Shown: one piece after another, positions 19,947 through 29,048 of the stretch | Numbering within the stretch: position 1 is the stretch's first letter | Layout: each line of letters starts with the position of its first letter | NCBI GenBank assembly: GCA_003265435.1 | Contig: NOXC01000005.1 | Location: 124,001-188,000, forward strand | Source of the DNA: Cellvibrionaceae bacterium AOL6 | GTDB taxonomy: Bacteria; Pseudomonadota; Gammaproteobacteria; Pseudomonadales; Cellvibrionaceae | DNA: 64,000 nucleotides | Reading direction: 5' to 3' | The notes under the pieces: generated by a model | What the model was told of the DNA's origin: nothing | Seen by the model: only the letters and a program-made list of their open reading frames with translations | Database searches by the model: none | Program-made: the position numbers and the translations under genes

Positions 19947-20492
19947 TTAAAGCGCCAAAAACCCTGCTCGGTAGTGTTTTAACTCGGCAATCGACTCGCG
20001 GATATCGTCCATTGCCAAGTGTGTCGCGTTTTTAGTGAAACTCGACGCGACCTCCGGCTTCCAGCGCTGGGCCAGAATCTTCAGCGTGCTCACATCGAGG
20101 TTGCGATAGTGGAAGTAGGCTTCCAGCTCCGGCATCAAGCGCGCCATAAAGCGTCGATCCTGACAGATGGAGTTCCCGCACATCGGCGACTTGCCCTGCG
20201 GCACCCACTTTTCCAGAAACGCGAGCGTCTGCATCTCAGCATCGCGCATGGAGGCCGTGCTCGCTTTCACGCGCGCAGTCAGGCCCGAATTGCCGTGATG
20301 GGTGGTATTCCACTCATCCATCGCATCCAGTACCGCATCCGGTTGATGAATGGCGATCACCGGCCCCTCTTCGAGCACATTCAGCTCGGTGTCGGTGACG
20401 ATGGTAGCGATCTCGATAATCTGGTCGGTTTCCGGGATCAGCCCGGTCATTTCCAGATCCACCCAAATCAAATTGTTTTCGTTGGCACTCAT
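19947..20492 (-). CDS. orn: Oligoribonuclease
   Basis: Orn degrades 2-5 nucleotide RNAs and linear pGpG, completing RNA turnover and c-di-GMP breakdown. The 181-residue protein shows the DEDDh exonuclease motifs: [11 protein letters not shown] (Exo I), the Exo II region with Asp near [15 protein letters not shown], and the late His/Asp in [11 protein letters not shown] (Exo III). Its upstream neighbour rsgA is divergent, 94 bases away. The orn-rsgA pairing is conserved in this class. Confidence 0.97.
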   Translation of the reverse strand: MSANENNLIWVDLEMTGLIPETDQIIEIATIVTDTELNVLEEGPVIAIHQPDAVLDAMDEWNTTHHGNSGLTARVKASTASMRDAEMQTLAFLEKWVPQGKSPMCGNSICQDRRFMARLMPELEAYFHYRNLDVSTLKILAQRWKPEVASSFTKNATHLAMDDIRESIAELKHYRAGFLAL

Positions 20493-20586
20493 AAACCTGT
20501 CTCGCTTGAATCCGTTATACTACGCGCCCAAATGGTAACAGGGATCGGCCCCGTGTACATGGCAATTGCAAGGTTCAAAGGGCAAC

Positions 20587-21606
20587 ATGGCTAAGCGCAG
20601 GCTCAGCCAGCAACAGCGACGCCGCATCGCCGAACAGCGCGCCCGTAAAAAAGAGGCTGCTGCGGCAGAGCTGCCGGCGATCAACGACAGCGAACTCGGC
20701 GAGCTGTGCCCCGGGCGCATCAAGGCCCACTTCGGCACTCAGGTGCAGGTAGAAGGTGATCAGCAGAGTCAGCGCTGCCACTTCCGCGCCAATTTATCGC
20801 TCGCCACCGGCGACCGCGTGCAATGGCGCCCCGGCCCGGAAACCGGCGTGGTGGAACTCATTGAGCCGCGTGTCTCCGAAATTCAGCGCCCCGATATCTA
20901 CGGCAAAATGCGCACCGTCGCCGCAAACGTGACTCGGCTGATGATCACCGTCGCCGCCGAGCCCGAGGCCCATGGCAACCTCATCGACCGCTACCTCGTG
21001 GCCGCCAGCCTGCATGCACTTGAGCCCACTATTCTGCTCAACAAAGCCGAACTGCTCGACGACGACAGTCCGGCACGCACGCTACTCACCCGCTACCAGC
21101 AACTGGGCTACGACACGCTCGAAGTGTCCGCTCACAACGGCCAGGGCCTCGATGCGCTGCGCGAACGTTTAAAAGATGAAATCAGCATTTTCGTGGGGCA
21201 GTCCGGGGTCGGTAAATCCTCGTTGGTGAAAACCCTACTACCTGAAGAAGCTATCCGCATCGGCGAACTCAGTGACGCCGCCGCCAAGGGCCGCCACACC
21301 ACTACGCATTCCGAACTATTCGATTTCCCTTTCGGCGGAGCCTGCGTCGACTCACCCGGTATCCGCGAGTTCGGCCTATGGCATGCCAGTGAAGACGATG
21401 TGCTCAGAGGCTTCCCCGAAATTGAACGCGCCGCCGGTCACTGCCGCTTTCGCGACTGTCGCCACCAGGGCGAACCCGGTTGCGCGATTATTGCCGCCGT
21501 CGACAATGGCGACGTGCTGCCCGAACGCTTCGCCAGTTACGAGCAAATTTGCGCGCAGCTGGACGACGTGACCATTCAGCCTACTCACGGAGACACGCCC
21601 TCATGA
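20587..21606 (+). CDS. rsgA: Ribosome small subunit-dependent GTPase RsgA
   Basis: RsgA is a circularly permuted GTPase that acts late in 30S subunit maturation. The 339-residue protein has an Arg/Lys-rich N-terminus (MAKRRLSQQQRRRIAEQRAR), an OB fold, and GTPase motifs in the permuted order: G4 NKAEL, G1 GQSGVGKSSL, G3 DSPGIREF. The C-terminal zinc domain HCRFRDCRHQGEPGC is complete. The start at 20587 is chosen because the family begins with MAKR; the frame opens seven codons earlier. The stop codon overlaps the start of rhdA (ATGA). Confidence 0.97.
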   Translation: MAKRRLSQQQRRRIAEQRARKKEAAAAELPAINDSELGELCPGRIKAHFGTQVQVEGDQQSQRCHFRANLSLATGDRVQWRPGPETGVVELIEPRVSEIQRPDIYGKMRTVAANVTRLMITVAAEPEAHGNLIDRYLVAASLHALEPTILLNKAELLDDDSPARTLLTRYQQLGYDTLEVSAHNGQGLDALRERLKDEISIFVGQSGVGKSSLVKTLLPEEAIRIGELSDAAAKGRHTTTHSELFDFPFGGACVDSPGIREFGLWHASEDDVLRGFPEIERAAGHCRFRDCRHQGEPGCAIIAAVDNGDVLPERFASYEQICAQLDDVTIQPTHGDTPS

Positions 21607-22412
21607 CTGCAGGCATCCTAATCGACCCCATTGACGCCAAGGCCCTGATCGACGCTCAATCTGCAAGCGACTTGTGCATCGTCGACCTCGGCAGCGAAGT
21701 CAGTTATCAGGAAGGTCACGTCCCCGGCGCCGTGCACCTGCCCTTTCAGGCACTGATGAGTGGCCAGCCCCCCGCACCGGGTAAGCTGCCACCTAAAGCC
21801 CAACTCGACCAAGTGTTCCGGTATTTAGGCCTGGGCCCCGAGACGACCTTCCTCGTCTACGATGACGAAGGCGGCGGTTGGGCAGGGCGCTTCATCTGGA
21901 CACTCGACGTCATCGGCCACACGCGCTACCACGTCATTGATGGCGGCATTCACGCCTGGCGTCAGGCTGGGCTCGAAACCGAATCCGAAGTCAATAAGCG
22001 CGAACCAATCGATGCCGACGTGACGATTCACCCGGCGCCCATCGCCGACGTGGAAGACATTTTACCGACGCTCAATGACCAGTCCGCCGTGATCTGGGAT
22101 GCACGCAGCCCCATGGAATACAGCGGGCAACGCGTGACCGCCGCCAAAGCCGGCCATATTCCCGGCGCCATCAATGTTGAATGGACCAGCCTGATGGACC
22201 CCGCTCGCGGCCTGCGCGTGCGCGAAGACGCCAAAACCCTGCTCGCCCAACAGGGCATCGACGGCAGCAAACCCATTATTACCCATTGCCAGTCGCACCA
22301 TCGCTCTGGCTTCACCTACCTGCTCGGTCGCCACTACGGTTGGCCCATACGCGGCTATCATGGCTCGTGGTCCGAGTGGGGCAACCATCCCGACACGCCA
22401 GTGGAGTGCTAA
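21603..22412 (+). CDS. rhdA: Thiosulfate sulfurtransferase, RhdA type
   Basis: This is a tandem-domain rhodanese that moves sulfane sulfur from thiosulfate to cyanide or other thiophiles. The protein is 269 residues. The inactive N-terminal domain (about 10-125) holds VDLGSEVSYQEGHVPGAVHL. The catalytic C-terminal domain has the active-site loop CQSHHRSG, nearly the CQTHHRSG loop of Azotobacter RhdA and unlike the CGSGVTA of SseA. It starts within the rsgA stop codon and is followed two bases later by psd; the rhdA-psd pair also occurs in pseudomonads. Confidence 0.92.
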   Translation: MTAGILIDPIDAKALIDAQSASDLCIVDLGSEVSYQEGHVPGAVHLPFQALMSGQPPAPGKLPPKAQLDQVFRYLGLGPETTFLVYDDEGGGWAGRFIWTLDVIGHTRYHVIDGGIHAWRQAGLETESEVNKREPIDADVTIHPAPIADVEDILPTLNDQSAVIWDARSPMEYSGQRVTAAKAGHIPGAINVEWTSLMDPARGLRVREDAKTLLAQQGIDGSKPIITHCQSHHRSGFTYLLGRHYGWPIRGYHGSWSEWGNHPDTPVEC

Positions 22413-22414
22413 AC

Positions 22415-23260
22415 GTGCCCCCCATTTTTATTACCCTGCAACACCTTGTTCCCCAACGCGCCCTGACCCAGCTCGCAGGACGCCTCGCACGCAGCAAACG
22501 CGCGTGGATAAAAAAGCCTTTTATCAAGCTGTTCGCCAAGGCCTACAAAGTCAACATGGCCGAAGCCGAACGTGAAAACCTGAGCGACTACCACAGCTTT
22601 AACGACTTTTTCTGCCGTGCCCTCAAACCCGAGGCCCGCCCCATCGCCCCCGCCCCCGCCCTAGCCTGCCCCGCAGACGGCGCCGTGAGCCAATACGGTA
22701 AAATCAACGATGGCCAAATCTTTCAGGCCAAAGGGCACTCGTACAGCGCCACCGCCCTGCTCGGCAGCGAACGCGAAGCCGAGCACTACCAACACGGCGA
22801 ATTCGCCACGATCTACCTCTCCCCAAGCGACTACCACCGCGTACACATGCCTTTGACCGGTCGCCTACTGAGAATGCGCTACATCCCCGGTGAATTGTTC
22901 TCCGTCAACACGCTCACCACCGAACACGTCCCCGGCCTCTTCGCCCGAAATGAGCGTGTAGTCTGTTTGTTCGAAACGGCAATTGGTGAAGTCGCCGTGA
23001 TACTGGTGGGCGCGATGATCGTCGGCTCCGTCGAAACCGTTTGGGCCGGCACCGTCGCTCCTAATGACAAACGAGAAGTGACGGAATGGCGCTACGAAGA
23101 CGATCGTATTGTCTTGGAGCAAGGCGATGAGCTCGGCCGGTTTAAGCTGGGCTCGACGGTGGTGATGCTGTTTCCTCAAGGCGGGGTGAACTGGGGGGAT
23201 GTGATGGGAGAAGGGAGTGCGGTTCGGATGGGGGATGGGATTGGGAAGGTTGGGGCTTAA
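22415..23260 (+). CDS. psd: Phosphatidylserine decarboxylase proenzyme
   Basis: Psd converts phosphatidylserine to phosphatidylethanolamine at the inner membrane. The 281-residue proenzyme cleaves itself at the LGST motif (GRFKLGSTVVMLF, about residue 248) to give beta and alpha chains with a pyruvoyl group on the alpha chain. Other family segments are NDFFCRALKPEARP, CPADG and YLSPSDYHRVHMP. The start is GTG at 22415, two bases after the rhdA stop codon. The frame is open upstream inside rhdA, but only the GTG gives the family's normal N-terminus. Confidence 0.95.
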   Translation: MPPIFITLQHLVPQRALTQLAGRLARSKRAWIKKPFIKLFAKAYKVNMAEAERENLSDYHSFNDFFCRALKPEARPIAPAPALACPADGAVSQYGKINDGQIFQAKGHSYSATALLGSEREAEHYQHGEFATIYLSPSDYHRVHMPLTGRLLRMRYIPGELFSVNTLTTEHVPGLFARNERVVCLFETAIGEVAVILVGAMIVGSVETVWAGTVAPNDKREVTEWRYEDDRIVLEQGDELGRFKLGSTVVMLFPQGGVNWGDVMGEGSAVRMGDGIGKVGA

Positions 23261-23494
23261 CTCCAGACCCAAGGGAACCGTAAAGATCTTGCATATCCCC
23301 GGATTCAATGCGCTCACGTTGTGGCTTACTTTAATCAGGTAAGCCCGGCTCGACTCGATTACTATGGAAAAACAACTCTGAACAGGGCATTTAATATTAA
23401 TAAAAGGCGATGAGGATAAAGCCAGAGCCACTTCAAATTTACGCGAATGCGCAGGCAAGCATCTTTTACTACGCTCAATAAGGACGAAAATATT

Positions 23495-24106
23495 TTGCTA
23501 ACCGATCATTTTAAGTATTCCCGCAGCATCCTACTCTCTCTTCTAGCAGGCATCTCCGCGCAAGCAGTAGCCTCCGACAGCCCTATCCGTGACCAAGTAG
23601 AATCGTTTGAAGTCGCTGGGCTTACGCTAAACTCCTCTGTCGAAGAATTCGAAGCGGTAACGAAGGACGGCTACTCCTGCCGAGTAGATGAGGGCGGAGA
23701 AGTCGCGTATTGGACATGTCGAAGCAAAGGCGGCGAACACGGTAACAGTACCTTAAAAGTGAGCATAGAAAGCAACGAAATCGTATCCATTCACTTAAAG
23801 AGCCAAAGCTCCGGAAACGCCTTCAAGTCCATAAGAAACGCGTTCGGCGCAGTGAACCAGCGTCTACTCGACGAAGGTCAAAAGGCTACCAGAAGAAACT
23901 ATTCTGGTGACTATATATTTTACTTCATGAACGACGACTCCCCCGCAATGCCGAAGACAGAGTTAGCCGTTAAAACGACATTTGAGTGCTCTACGGTTGA
24001 ACCGAGCATTTTTGGCTTAACCGGCATGATTATGACACTAGGCGGGGCGAGTGGCATTGATGATATGACGATACATGTGTACAAAATGACGAACAAGCAA
24101 TGTTAA
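23495..24106 (+). CDS. Secreted protein of unknown function
   Basis: This 203-residue protein is likely exported: YSRSILLSLLAGISAQAVASDS looks like a Sec signal with cleavage after VAS. The mature part contains two Cys in the SCRVDEGGEVAYWTCRS stretch, one in FECSTVE and one near the C-terminus (NKQC), so disulfides are plausible. I recognise no family. TTG at 23495 is proposed as the start because AAGGA lies nine bases before it and the signal peptide follows; the frame also contains an ATG at 23447 without a site. The gene lies in an accessory stretch, 234 bases after psd. Confidence 0.55.
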   Translation: MLTDHFKYSRSILLSLLAGISAQAVASDSPIRDQVESFEVAGLTLNSSVEEFEAVTKDGYSCRVDEGGEVAYWTCRSKGGEHGNSTLKVSIESNEIVSIHLKSQSSGNAFKSIRNAFGAVNQRLLDEGQKATRRNYSGDYIFYFMNDDSPAMPKTELAVKTTFECSTVEPSIFGLTGMIMTLGGASGIDDMTIHVYKMTNKQC

Positions 24107-24210
24107 TACACTCGATTGGCGTGCTGAATTTTTCATTCTCGTGCTAGCTGAACGAAGGCATCTATACGCTATTCAACTCACACTTTAGCGTTGACCTATC
24201 AGGTACGACC

Positions 24211-25380
24211 ATGCTTAAAAAATGCATTTTAGGATTGCTGGCCATCGTATTAAGCGTGGCTCTGGGCCTGACGGGGTACATCTATTCAAAGAAGGTGGAG
24301 AGGAACGCGGACACCGTCACGCCGATCTCCACCACCCACAACCCACGATACCGAGACAAGGTCTTGTCAGCGGAACAGTGGCTAACATCTGTATATCAAG
24401 CCCACTTATTACCTTCACTTTCAGTGTCGATTGGTCTTCGAGGTGAGTTGGTTTGGGAAGGGGTAATCGGCTACTCGGACGTGCGCACCGACACACTGGC
24501 AAGCCACACCACCGAATACCGAATTGGGAGCGTCTCTAAGTCAATCACTGCCGCGGCGGCAATGCGCATGCATGAAAATAACAGCCTACCGTTAGACAGT
24601 CGCTTCGAAGACTACGTTGACGACTATCCACCCGAGAACGCCGGATTCACTGTAAAGCACCTGCTAGCACACCAAGGTGGCGTTCGACATTATGTCAGTG
24701 ATTATTCTGAGTTCTTTAGTGCTAAGGAATACCCCACGCTAAGAGAAGCCGCTGCCATAGTCGAAGACGACGCACTATTGTTTACACCGGGCACCGGGTT
24801 CCACTACAGCACCTATGGCTACACCCTGCTCTCTCTCGCAATGGAAACCGCCTATTCGGCGCCGTTCGAGACACTTATGCATCAAGAGGTATTTGGCCCA
24901 ATAGGTATGATCCACACGCATTTCGATAAGGCGAATGAAACGCCTGACGAAAATCGAGCAACGCCCTACCTGCATGTTGGAAAGGCGCTGTATGAATCTC
25001 CGAAAGTCGATTTAAGCTACAAACATGCAGGTGGCGGGTTTGTCTCGACACCTACAGATCTGATTCATTTCGGACACGCTTTATTGCGCAACACACTGCT
25101 CCGGGAGGAAACCAAGACACTCATGTGGACCCCTCCCCCTCTCGAAAATGGCGAGATAAACCCCGAATACTATGCCTTGGGCTTCAGAGTTGGCCAGGAT
25201 GAATCAGGGGGATTTGTTCACCACAGAGGCATAAGCGTCGGCGGCCACGCAGTGCTTTTAATTTATCCTGAACTTGAAGTGGTCGTAGCGCTTGCCACGA
25301 ATGTGACTCCTGCGGATGAGCGCTTTGATATATTTGAGGAGGCGAAGCGTGTAATGTCGCTATTCTCAGATCAAAATTAA
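24211..25380 (+). CDS. LACTB-like serine hydrolase (class C beta-lactamase fold)
   Basis: This is a 389-residue membrane-anchored serine hydrolase of the beta-lactamase/penicillin-binding protein superfamily. One N-terminal hydrophobic segment (residues 5-25) directs it to the periplasm. The catalytic SxxK is S107-V-S-K110; the second motif is YSTYGY (YxN position altered to Y-S-T); the third is HHRGISVGG (HxG). The layout resembles LACTB and bacterial esterase-like class C enzymes more than true AmpC, so peptidase or esterase activity is more likely than antibiotic resistance. A REP-like repeat follows its stop codon. Confidence 0.85.
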   Translation: MLKKCILGLLAIVLSVALGLTGYIYSKKVERNADTVTPISTTHNPRYRDKVLSAEQWLTSVYQAHLLPSLSVSIGLRGELVWEGVIGYSDVRTDTLASHTTEYRIGSVSKSITAAAAMRMHENNSLPLDSRFEDYVDDYPPENAGFTVKHLLAHQGGVRHYVSDYSEFFSAKEYPTLREAAAIVEDDALLFTPGTGFHYSTYGYTLLSLAMETAYSAPFETLMHQEVFGPIGMIHTHFDKANETPDENRATPYLHVGKALYESPKVDLSYKHAGGGFVSTPTDLIHFGHALLRNTLLREETKTLMWTPPPLENGEINPEYYALGFRVGQDESGGFVHHRGISVGGHAVLLIYPELEVVVALATNVTPADERFDIFEEAKRVMSLFSDQN

Positions 25381-25381
25381 T

Positions 25382-25423
25382 TGGGGTCAGATCAGAATTA
25401 GGGTTAATGTTCATCTGACCCCA
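25382..25423. repeat. REP-like inverted repeat 3' of the serine hydrolase
   Basis: TGGGGTCAGAT (25382-25392) and ATCTGACCCCA (25413-25423) are perfect inverted arms separated by 20 bases. The sequence is a diverged member of the GGGGTCTGACCCC family, with the palindrome opened in its centre. It lies directly after a stop codon, like the other copies. Confidence 0.75.
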
Positions 25424-25473
25424 TTTATGTAATTATGAACGCACTGCACTCCCTCCTAACCCGCGGTGAACCC

Positions 25474-27087
25474 ATGCAGACGCTCAGAATAAACAGGCAG
25501 CACCACACTACCCCGATATACACAGGCCCTCAGAGCTCGGTCGTGAGGCGACAGCGCTTTACTATTGGGGCGATATTGTTCGCTTTACTCCTTGCACCGC
25601 TTAAACTGATTGCACACGAAAATCACCATCACGACGACGTTACCCTCAACACACTAGACGATTTAGGCGACGTCAACTTCGTTATTTCCTGCGACGATGA
25701 AGCCCAGAACGCAATGAACGTCGGGCTCGCGCTGATTCATCACATGATGTACGCGCAAGCGGAGTCGCACTTTTTAGAATGGATGGAAAGCACGCCACAC
25801 TGCGCGATGATGTACTGGGGCTATTCAATGACGCTCTTCCACCCCTTGTGGCCCGACAAAATCAGCGACGATGCCCTCTCACGAGGCTCGGCTGCGTTAA
25901 CTGCCGCGAAAGGTCTGGAAGCGTCTGAGCGCGAACACGATTTTATCGATGCGGCATCCGCCTACTATGACGACTGGAAGCAAAGAAAGGAGGGTCAGAG
26001 GATCGAAAATTGGGCAGACGCGCAAAAAGCGTTGTATGAGAAATACCCCAAGGATGTCGACGCACTCGCTTTTTACGCATTGAGTTTACTGGTCACAGCA
26101 CCTAAGAATGACCCCGAGTTTTCACAAAACAAAGCCGCTGGTGAGCTGTTAGCAAGCATTTATAACAGCAAGCCAAGACATCCTGGCGCACTGCACTACA
26201 CCATCCACGCGTACGACAACCCGGCGCTGGCCGAACTCGCCATTGAGCCTGCCCGAGCCTACGACAAAATCGCCCCCGATGTGCCTCACGCCTTGCATAT
26301 GCCCAGCCATATTTTTGTTCGATTGGGTATGTGGGGCGATGCCATTGACTGGAACTCCCGCTCAGCGAAAGCCGCATTGAAATACCCGACGAAGAATCAA
26401 ACATCCATGCATTACGCGCACGCGCTCGACTACCTCGTCTATGCGTATTTGCAAGAGGCGGAATACGCCAAAGCGAACGCCGTAATTCGAAACATGCAAA
26501 CCCACCACCCAATGCAGGCAAATTTTCCGGTCGCGTATGCGCTTTCAACCATACCAGCACGCGCCAGTCTGGAACAAAAGCAATGGGAGATCGCCAGTCA
26601 GCTTGCTGTGAGGTCTCCAGCCTATATTCAATGGGATAATTTCCCGCAGGTAGAAGCCATCACCTATTTTTCAAGAGGCATAGGCGCTGCGCGGAATAAC
26701 GACGTTGCTGGCGCACAGGCGGCGCTGAAGCAATTAAATACGCTCTATGAAAAAACGCTCACTTCAAGCCCGGACTACTGGGCCGTGCTTGTCGACGCCC
26801 AACGCAAATCGGTTTCAGCCTGGTTGCTCTATGCCCACGGTGAAAAGAAGAAAGCGCTCGACCTCATGCGTACCGCAGCCGACTTGGAAGACTCCGTGGA
26901 TAAAAATCCGGTCACACCGGGAGCCGTGCTGCCTGCCCGCGAGCTGCTGGGTGATATGCTCTTGCTTGAAGAAGAATATGTGGCCGCGCTGGAAGCGTAC
27001 CAAGAGTGCCTGCAAATAAATCGAGGACGATTAAACAGTTTAGAGGGTGTGCAGCTGGCGCAAGCCGGAATGCAGGCGAACTTATAA
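25474..27087 (+). CDS. Exported tetratricopeptide-repeat protein
   Basis: A hydrophobic segment (FTIGAILFALLLAPLKLIA) is followed by the histidine-rich HENHHHDD and then an all-helical region of about 480 residues that reads as TPR repeats (for example NAMNVGLALIHHMMYAQAES, and a final clear unit LLLEEEYVAALEAYQECLQI). It probably acts in the periplasm as a protein-binding scaffold; the partner is not evident. Conserved-looking segments are MYWGYSMTLFHPLW and HALHMPSHIFVRLG. ATG at 25474 has a GGTGA upstream; an in-frame ATG at 25435 lacks a site. Length from 25474 is 537 residues. Confidence 0.75.
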   Translation: MQTLRINRQHHTTPIYTGPQSSVVRRQRFTIGAILFALLLAPLKLIAHENHHHDDVTLNTLDDLGDVNFVISCDDEAQNAMNVGLALIHHMMYAQAESHFLEWMESTPHCAMMYWGYSMTLFHPLWPDKISDDALSRGSAALTAAKGLEASEREHDFIDAASAYYDDWKQRKEGQRIENWADAQKALYEKYPKDVDALAFYALSLLVTAPKNDPEFSQNKAAGELLASIYNSKPRHPGALHYTIHAYDNPALAELAIEPARAYDKIAPDVPHALHMPSHIFVRLGMWGDAIDWNSRSAKAALKYPTKNQTSMHYAHALDYLVYAYLQEAEYAKANAVIRNMQTHHPMQANFPVAYALSTIPARASLEQKQWEIASQLAVRSPAYIQWDNFPQVEAITYFSRGIGAARNNDVAGAQAALKQLNTLYEKTLTSSPDYWAVLVDAQRKSVSAWLLYAHGEKKKALDLMRTAADLEDSVDKNPVTPGAVLPARELLGDMLLLEEEYVAALEAYQECLQINRGRLNSLEGVQLAQAGMQANL

Positions 27088-27229
27088 CATCGATGTGAAA
27101 CAGCTTGGCAAAGTTCGACCGTTTGTGAAATAAGGCAAGAGATCGTTAGAAGGGGTGCGAGCGCTCTCGCTTGGCTACGTCGATCACACCACACAAAGCG
27201 CAACGGCATCGATAAATTAAGGTACGAGC

Positions 27230-27982
27230 ATGAGCGGACACCAAACCGTCATCATCACCGGGGGCAGCAGAGGGATAGGTGCTGAAACGGCCAAACTCTT
27301 CGCCCAGAACGGCTTTTCAGTTTGCATTAACTACAAGTCGAACGATGCGGCAGCGGCCAGCACACTCGACAGGATCTCCCAGTACGGCCCTCGCTGCATT
27401 TCAGTGAAAGCCGATATCTCAGTGGGGGATGAAGTCAACAGAATGTTTGACGAAGTCGAACGCTCTCTGGGCACACCTTCCGTCTTAGTGAACAACGCTG
27501 GCGTACTGCAGCAGCAGTGCCGCCTGGTCGATATGTCTGAAGCACGTATTGCCGAAATCCTGCGCACCAATGTGATGAGCTGCTTCCTGTGCTGCAGAGA
27601 AGCGGTTAAACGCATGTCGACCCGCCTCGGTGGCTCCGGTGGTGTGATCGTGAATGTCTCCTCCGGCGCAGCCAAAAGCGGCTCCCCCAACGAATATATC
27701 GACTACGCGGCTTCGAAAGGTGCGATCGATACACTCACACGAGGCCTCGCACTGGAAGTGGCGAATGAAGGCATCAGGGTAAATGCGGTGCGGCCGGGGC
27801 TGATCTACACCGACATTCATGCTGCAGGTGGTGAACCCGACCGCGTCAATCGACTGAGCTCTAAAATTCCGATGCAGCGCGGTGGTCAACCTAGCGAGGT
27901 GGCGGAAGCAATCTATTGGTTAGGGACGGATAAATCTTCCTTTGTTACTGGAAGCTTCATCGACGCGTCAGGTGGCCTCTGA
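27230..27982 (+). CDS. Short-chain dehydrogenase/reductase
   Basis: This is a 250-residue classical SDR, an NAD(P)-dependent oxidoreductase of unknown substrate. It shows the cofactor loop TGGSRGIGAETA (residues 10-21), NNAGVLQQ, the catalytic Ser in NVSSGAAKSGS, the YAASKGA active-site Tyr/Lys pair, and RPGLIYT after it. The C-terminus (ASGGL) is FabG/glucose-dehydrogenase-like. AAGG lies nine bases upstream of the ATG. The adjacent genes do not suggest a pathway. Confidence 0.9.
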   Translation: MSGHQTVIITGGSRGIGAETAKLFAQNGFSVCINYKSNDAAAASTLDRISQYGPRCISVKADISVGDEVNRMFDEVERSLGTPSVLVNNAGVLQQQCRLVDMSEARIAEILRTNVMSCFLCCREAVKRMSTRLGGSGGVIVNVSSGAAKSGSPNEYIDYAASKGAIDTLTRGLALEVANEGIRVNAVRPGLIYTDIHAAGGEPDRVNRLSSKIPMQRGGQPSEVAEAIYWLGTDKSSFVTGSFIDASGGL

Positions 27983-28330
27983 GCCAATGGCAATAACGAA
28001 TCTGACCCCAATTTAACAACCAAGCTTCGGGTGCCTACCAATGCGCCCATACGCTCATCGTCGCTGACTGGACGCCGTCACGGGCGGGGAACTGGCGAAG
28101 ACGGAGATATAACGGCGCGTATAATCGCCATTCCCAAAAAAGCCATTGACATTGGGCGCTCTGCGCTATACCTTGCCGACAGCTCGAAAGTAAGTCTGCA
28201 TTTTATTATCTCCATTACGTCGCGTTCCTAGTCGTTCTTCGTCCTGTAGCTTTTAAATTTCAATTTATATTTCCCGCTTATTCGTGCCTCACGAAGGCAT
28301 TACCCTACTTATCTATACAGGATACAAATT
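27983..28330. other. Intergenic region with a REP half-site and csp leader
   Basis: A half-site of the REP-like family, TCTGACCCCA, lies at 28001-28010 just after the SDR stop codon. The rest up to about 28230 has a short open frame (28031-28231) with no ribosome-binding site or recognisable product. The last 100 bases are AT-rich and probably form the promoter and leader of the cold-shock gene. Confidence 0.5.
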
Positions 28331-28540
28331 ATGTCTGATACCACTACTGGTACCGTCAAATGGTTCAACGAGTCCAAAGGTTTCGGTTTTATTGAACAAA
28401 AATCTGGCCCTGATGTGTTCGCACATTTTAGCGCCATTGTGAGCTCAGGCTTCAAAACCCTCGCCGAAGGACAGCAAGTTGAGTTTCGCATTACTCAAGG
28501 CCCAAAAGGCCCACAAGCTGAGAATATCGTAGCGCTATAA
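28331..28540 (+). CDS. Cold-shock protein, CspA family
   Basis: This is a 69-residue single cold-shock domain that binds single-stranded RNA and DNA and acts as an RNA chaperone. It shows [15 protein letters not shown] with RNP1 (KGFGFI) and a slightly altered RNP2, DVFAHFSAI, where the usual residue after Phe is Val. [10 protein letters not shown] at the C-terminus is standard. The upstream leader is AT-rich; whether it acts as a cold-responsive leader cannot be seen from sequence alone. Confidence 0.95.
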   Translation: MSDTTTGTVKWFNESKGFGFIEQKSGPDVFAHFSAIVSSGFKTLAEGQQVEFRITQGPKGPQAENIVAL

Positions 28541-29048
28541 TCTTACCTTAGCGCGAGAGTAGCCGAAGTCAGCCGTGAATTCTTACAACAATTCAGGGCT
28601 GACTCGGCGCTTCAATTATTCGACTCAGTACCATTCCCGCAGTATTCACAAGACAGGCTATGCGAATTGAATTTTGCAGCTCGAACTTAGCCATACTTTC
28701 TCTGCAACAGTGATAACATTTTTCAACGAGTCTCCATTCGATCGAGGCCCGTTTTCATTAAGTCGACCCGCCTAACACCTCTCCCTGTCGCACCCGATAA
28801 ATCGTATCAGCATGACACCATAGAAAAGCATGAGCAATTGGATTGGCCGCTTTTCCACGGGTTGATATTTATTATTAGGCGAACAAAAAATAGAAAATTT
28901 AGTGAACTGCCACTCGTTTTTATACGCATGATCTGTGCATTCAGTCACGCCTCCCCCCAACACTTAGCTCTAGATTAAAAAACAAAAGCCACGGCAGAGC
29001 CCCGAGCACACTTCTCATACTTGCTACTGCTCAAGGATAGACACCATT
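28541..29048. other. Intergenic region with a hairpin after the csp gene
   Basis: An inverted repeat at 28567-28604 (AGTCAGCC/GGCTGACT extended by GAATT/AATTC with a two-base bulge) follows the csp gene and may be its terminator, though no long T-run follows. The remaining 440 bases are AT-rich and hold no convincing gene; a 63-codon minus-strand frame at 28772-28963 lacks support. The promoter of the DUF1592 gene should lie near 28950-29030. Confidence 0.5.

Noticed and set aside
28031-28231. 66-codon plus-strand frame
   Set aside because: No ribosome-binding site, low-complexity start and no recognisable family.
28772-28963. 63-codon minus-strand frame
   Set aside because: No ribosome-binding site and no recognisable product; it lies in AT-rich intergenic DNA between csp and the DUF1592 gene.
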